Source: an uncultured Bacilli bacterium
GTDB lineage: Bacteria > Bacillota_I > Bacilli_A > RF39 > UBA660
DNA length: 7,041 bases
Reading direction: 5' to 3'
Assembly: GCA_947588795.1 (NCBI GenBank)
Contig: CANPZJ010000040.1
Coordinates: 1 to 7,041, forward strand
The notes under the pieces were generated by a model. The model saw nothing but the letters and a program-made list of their open reading frames with translations. It was not told the origin of the DNA and searched no databases. A program made the translations under genes and the position numbers. Below are positions 4,968 through 7,041 of the stretch, piece by piece. Positions within the stretch are counted from its first letter, which is position 1. Every line of letters begins with the position of its first letter.

Positions 4968-5437
4968 ATTTGTTCGAATCTATTTAATACAGAAGTAACT
5001 ATTTTATTATCATTAATCATTTCTTGAAAATCATCTTTAGTAATCCATTTAATGTTTGATACTTCTTCTTTTTGTAATTTAAAATTAGTTATTAAGTTAG
5101 GAAGTTCAACTGTATAAATATCCACAAATTGATTTTTATATATAATAGTATCAATTAACTTTGGCTTAATATTTAAATCTAAATTAATCTCTTCTTTTAG
5201 TTCACGATAAAGAGTAGTTAAACTATCTTCAGAAGCTTGAGAACATCCTCCTGGAACTTCCCATTCTAATGGATGTGACTTTAGCATACACCTTTCACTC
5301 ATTAATAATTTATTTTGGCAAGTAATATATATTTCTACTCCAGCATTAAATTCATCTTCGTTTAATTTAGTTCCTCTAGGATATATTTTATTTAAAGGCT
5401 TTCTGTTTTTATCTAATACATCAAAATATTCCATCAT
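4940..5437 (-). CDS. Nudix hydrolase, isopentenyl-diphosphate isomerase-like subgroup
   Basis: This 165-residue protein (164 if the second Met is used) has its Nudix box right after EVPGG (60-64): G64-x5-E-x7-REL-x-EE-x-N-L, with the last glycine replaced by Asn. The Nudix helix carries Glu78, Glu81 and Glu82. The N-terminus (EYFDVLDKNRKPL, then YPRG) matches the layout of the rightward Nudix gene at 312-800, so the two are paralogues in opposite orientation. Three Trp codons, all TGG, include WEVPGG and KWITK. Substrate unknown. AGGTGA (5441-5446) is 3 bases from the first ATG and 6 from the second (5434). The second spacing is better, and the paralogue starts M-E-I-x-D, aligning with M-E-Y-x-D, so 5434 is the likelier start. 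The gene converges on the GNAT gene with one base between stop codons. Confidence 0.92.
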   Translation of the reverse strand: MMEYFDVLDKNRKPLNKIYPRGTKLNEDEFNAGVEIYITCQNKLLMSERCMLKSHPLEWEVPGGCSQASEDSLTTLYRELKEEINLDLNIKPKLIDTIIYKNQFVDIYTVELPNLITNFKLQKEEVSNIKWITKDDFQEMINDNKIVTSVLNRFEQIKSRLNLNW

Positions 5438-5452
5438 ATATCACCTAAAAAT

Positions 5453-5481
5453 ATTATATAAAAACAATTATGTAAATGCAA
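5453..5481 (-). promoter_or_regulatory. Promoter of the leftward Nudix gene
   Basis: Read leftward, TTGCAT (complement of 5476-5481) is followed after 17 bases by a perfect TATAAT (complement of 5453-5458). The AGGTGA ribosome binding site lies only a few bases further on, so the leader would be very short. Confidence 0.5.
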
Positions 5482-5484
5482 ATA

Positions 5485-5493
5485 TGCTATAAT
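5485..5493 (+). promoter_or_regulatory. Extended -10 promoter of the TIM-barrel gene
   Basis: TGCTATAAT is a TGn extension plus a perfect TATAAT (5488-5493). No clear -35 element is seen. It starts only a few bases from the -35 of the leftward Nudix promoter, so the two divergent promoters would compete for polymerase. AGGAG at 5516-5520 is the ribosome binding site. Confidence 0.6.
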
Positions 5494-5527
5494 AATAAAT
5501 AGAAATAATTATATTAGGAGTGATATT

Positions 5528-6280
5528 ATGAAATTTGGAATGCCTACATTAATTGAATTTGATAGTATTTCTGCAAATGTTCAATTTGCTAAAGATAATA
5601 ATTTAGATTTTATTGAACTAAATATGGATCTTCCATATAATTTAGAAATAGATAAAATTGATTTAAAAAAATTTAGTATTGAATTTACTATGCATTTATC
5701 TGAAAAATTAAATGTAGCAGATTTAAATAATTATATGCGAAAAAATTATTTAAAAGAAGCTATTAGACAAATAAAACTTGGTATCAAGAATAATATTAAG
5801 AAATATAATATTCATATTGATTCAGGTGTTTATTTTACTTTACCAACTAAAAAATTTTATCTAAATGGAAAGTATTTAAAATTATATTGTAAAGAGTTAA
5901 ATAAAAGTTGTAAAACTTTAAATAAATTAGCCAAAGATAATAATATTGAAATTAATTTTGAAAATACTAAAATTCATTCTTTTACTTATGAAGCAATAAA
6001 AATTATAAATAAATATGAATGTTTAGGTTTTACCTTAGATATTGGTCATAATGAAAAAAATGGTAATAAAGCATATTCTGCTTTTAAAGAAATTAATAAA
6101 ATTAGACATATTCATCTTCATGATTTTGATGGTAAAAGTGATCATTTAGAACTAGGAAAAGGTAATATAAATTTTAATTTGTATAAAGATGTAATAAAAA
6201 ATAATTATGTTGTAATTGAAGTTAAATTAAAAGAAGAATTAGAAAATAGTATTAAAAAGATTAATAATTTATTTGATTAG
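5528..6280 (+). CDS. Sugar phosphate isomerase/epimerase-like TIM-barrel protein
   Basis: This 250-residue protein fits the xylose isomerase-like TIM-barrel family (AP endonuclease 2 fold). Motifs in order: 'LDFIELNMD' (26-34), 'FTMHLSEKLNVAD' with His56, 'INFENT' with Glu145, 'FTLDIGHNE' with Asp171 and His174, 'HIHLHDFDGKSDHLELGKGNINF' (194-216) with His196, His198 and Asp199, and 'VIEVK' with Glu231. These are the usual metal-binding positions (Glu, Asp, His, Glu). The family includes sugar isomerases, epimerases, inosose dehydratases and endonuclease IV. The length is short for endonuclease IV, and 'G-x-G-x-I/N-x' after the His/Asp motif is typical of the epimerase branch. The substrate is unknown and no sugar genes flank it. 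It has its own promoter and a good AGGAG site 7 bases before the ATG. Confidence 0.85.
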   Translation: MKFGMPTLIEFDSISANVQFAKDNNLDFIELNMDLPYNLEIDKIDLKKFSIEFTMHLSEKLNVADLNNYMRKNYLKEAIRQIKLGIKNNIKKYNIHIDSGVYFTLPTKKFYLNGKYLKLYCKELNKSCKTLNKLAKDNNIEINFENTKIHSFTYEAIKIINKYECLGFTLDIGHNEKNGNKAYSAFKEINKIRHIHLHDFDGKSDHLELGKGNINFNLYKDVIKNNYVVIEVKLKEELENSIKKINNLFD

Positions 6281-6300
6281 CCGTGTATAATTTGTGTAAA

Positions 6301-6334
6301 CTTGCTTGTAATATCTTGTATCTTGCTTTAATAT
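6301..6334 (+). repeat. Short direct repeat in the acyltransferase promoter
   Basis: CTTGCTTGTAATAT (6301-6314) and CTTGCTTTAATAT (6322-6334) match except for one extra base, with starts 21 bases apart (two helical turns). The second copy carries the proposed -10 and the first overlaps the proposed -35, so a dimeric regulator binding both is possible. It could also be chance in AT-rich DNA. Confidence 0.4.
6306..6334 (+). promoter_or_regulatory. Promoter of the acyltransferase gene
   Basis: TTGTAA (6306-6311) and TAATAT (6329-6334) are separated by 17 bases and lie 30 bases before the ATG at 6364. A weak GTGAG site is just upstream of the start. No terminator is visible after the preceding gene, so readthrough is also possible. 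Confidence 0.45.
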
Positions 6335-6363
6335 AGAAAGTGTATAAGAAAGATAGTGAGAAT

Positions 6364-7041
6364 ATGGAAAATATGGAAAATTTTAAATTTTTATCAGGTA
6401 AACAAATAGATGCATTGTCTATTTATGAAAAAGAAAAATATTATTATAAATTAAAATCTTATAGTTTGGCATTAAAATACAACAAAAAATCAGAAATTAT
6501 GAGAAAAGCATTAGTATCACTATGTCCTATTTTTAATGGAATGGAAATAGAGTTAAGGGGAGTAGAAAATATTCCGGAAAATGATTCAGCAATTTTTGTA
6601 TGTAATCATTCTAATGCTCATGATATGTATACTACTCAAGATGTATTTCATAAATTAGGTAGAATAGTAAGTCCTTTTGCAGGTTCTGACTGTTTATCAA
6701 CTTTTGCTAAAACAGCTTTTGACTATTTAAATACCACTTTTGTTGATCGTATGGATAAGAGTTCTGGGGAAAAAGCAACTTATGAACTTATTAATAGAGT
6801 TTCTAATAATCAAGATTTATTTATTTGCGGTGAATCAACTTGGAATATTCATCCTCAAAAGCCAATGCATCAAATTAAATTTGGCCCTGCAATTATTGGA
6901 GGAGCATCCGGTAAACTTGTTGTTCCAATGAATTATGAGTATGTTGAAACACCTAAATTAGTAAAAAATGAAAGAGATATTTTTGAAAAATGTATTGTAA
7001 CATTTGGAGTGCCAATTAAAATTGACGCTAGATTAAGTTTG
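6364..7041 (+). CDS. PlsC-family acyltransferase (1-acylglycerol-3-phosphate acyltransferase-like), 5' part
   Basis: An open frame of 226 codons runs off the right edge. After a helical N-terminus of about 55 residues (Tyr- and Lys-rich), the acyltransferase motifs appear in order: NHSNAHD (the HX4D catalytic motif), FVDRMD (block II, which binds the glycerol phosphate), CGESTWNIHP (block III, with Glu in the usual position), and VVPMNYE (block IV, V-P). The enzyme class transfers an acyl chain to lysophosphatidic acid at the inner membrane face. The exact acceptor is not certain because block III departs from the common FPEGTRS. The start at 6364 follows a weak site; a second ATG (6373) is in frame three codons later. 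The only Trp here is TGG. Confidence 0.88.
   Translation, partial: MENMENFKFLSGKQIDALSIYEKEKYYYKLKSYSLALKYNKKSEIMRKALVSLCPIFNGMEIELRGVENIPENDSAIFVCNHSNAHDMYTTQDVFHKLGRIVSPFAGSDCLSTFAKTAFDYLNTTFVDRMDKSSGEKATYELINRVSNNQDLFICGESTWNIHPQKPMHQIKFGPAIIGGASGKLVVPMNYEYVETPKLVKNERDIFEKCIVTFGVPIKIDARLSL

Noticed and set aside
6740..6931. Rightward open frame of 63 codons
   Set aside because: It lies in another frame inside the acyltransferase gene, whose motifs are continuous over the same bases.
1..7041. CRISPR arrays, tRNA or rRNA genes, transposases, phage genes
   Set aside because: No regularly spaced repeats, no cloverleaf-like GC-containing segments and no transposase or integrase motifs were found in any frame I read. 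The direct repeats at 1267 and 2270 are not insertion-sequence ends.

Overview
The window is strongly AT-rich, with codons ending mostly in A or T, Shine-Dalgarno sites of the AGGAGG/GAGGTGA type, extended -10 promoters and simple intrinsic terminators. Together with a SufU-type (not IscU) scaffold, this suggests a low-GC Firmicute, perhaps one of the reduced gut Bacilli/Mollicutes-like lineages. That placement is inference; no rRNA or marker gene is present. Every complete gene ends in TAA or TAG, none in TGA.

Layout. (1) 1-1265: the 3' end of a probable queuosine-salvage hydrolase (Qng1/DUF2419), then two Nudix hydrolases. The first is 11 bases behind Qng1; the second has its own extended -10 promoter. 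(2) 1266-2270: an accessory or decayed stretch. It begins with a degenerate copy of the sufU promoter and first codons, joined to the last ~35 codons of a cysteine desulfurase (sufS remnant), and closes with an intrinsic terminator. An uncharacterised GPYS-motif protein with its own terminator follows. The degenerate copy and the true sufU start form an imperfect direct repeat about 1 kb apart. (3) 2274-4961: a compact rightward operon with a sigma-A-like promoter: sufU, a membrane-anchored protein of unknown function, a NADAR-domain protein, a Nudix hydrolase and a GNAT acetyltransferase interrupted by an in-frame TGA. (4) 4940-5437, leftward: a fourth Nudix hydrolase convergent with the GNAT gene, sharing a bidirectional terminator that overlaps both stop codons. 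(5) 5453-6280: a divergent promoter pair, then a TIM-barrel sugar phosphate isomerase/epimerase-like gene. (6) 6306-7041: a promoter candidate and the 5' part of a PlsC-family acyltransferase that runs off the window.

How the genes may work together. Four Nudix hydrolases and one NADAR protein in about 5 kb point to processing of nucleotide derivatives such as NAD or ADP-ribose conjugates, damaged NTPs or nucleoside diphosphates. Only the domain assignments are well supported. The strongest anomalies are the sufS remnant with its repeated sufU start, the in-frame TGA in the GNAT gene, and the NADAR-Nudix adjacency in the sufU operon.
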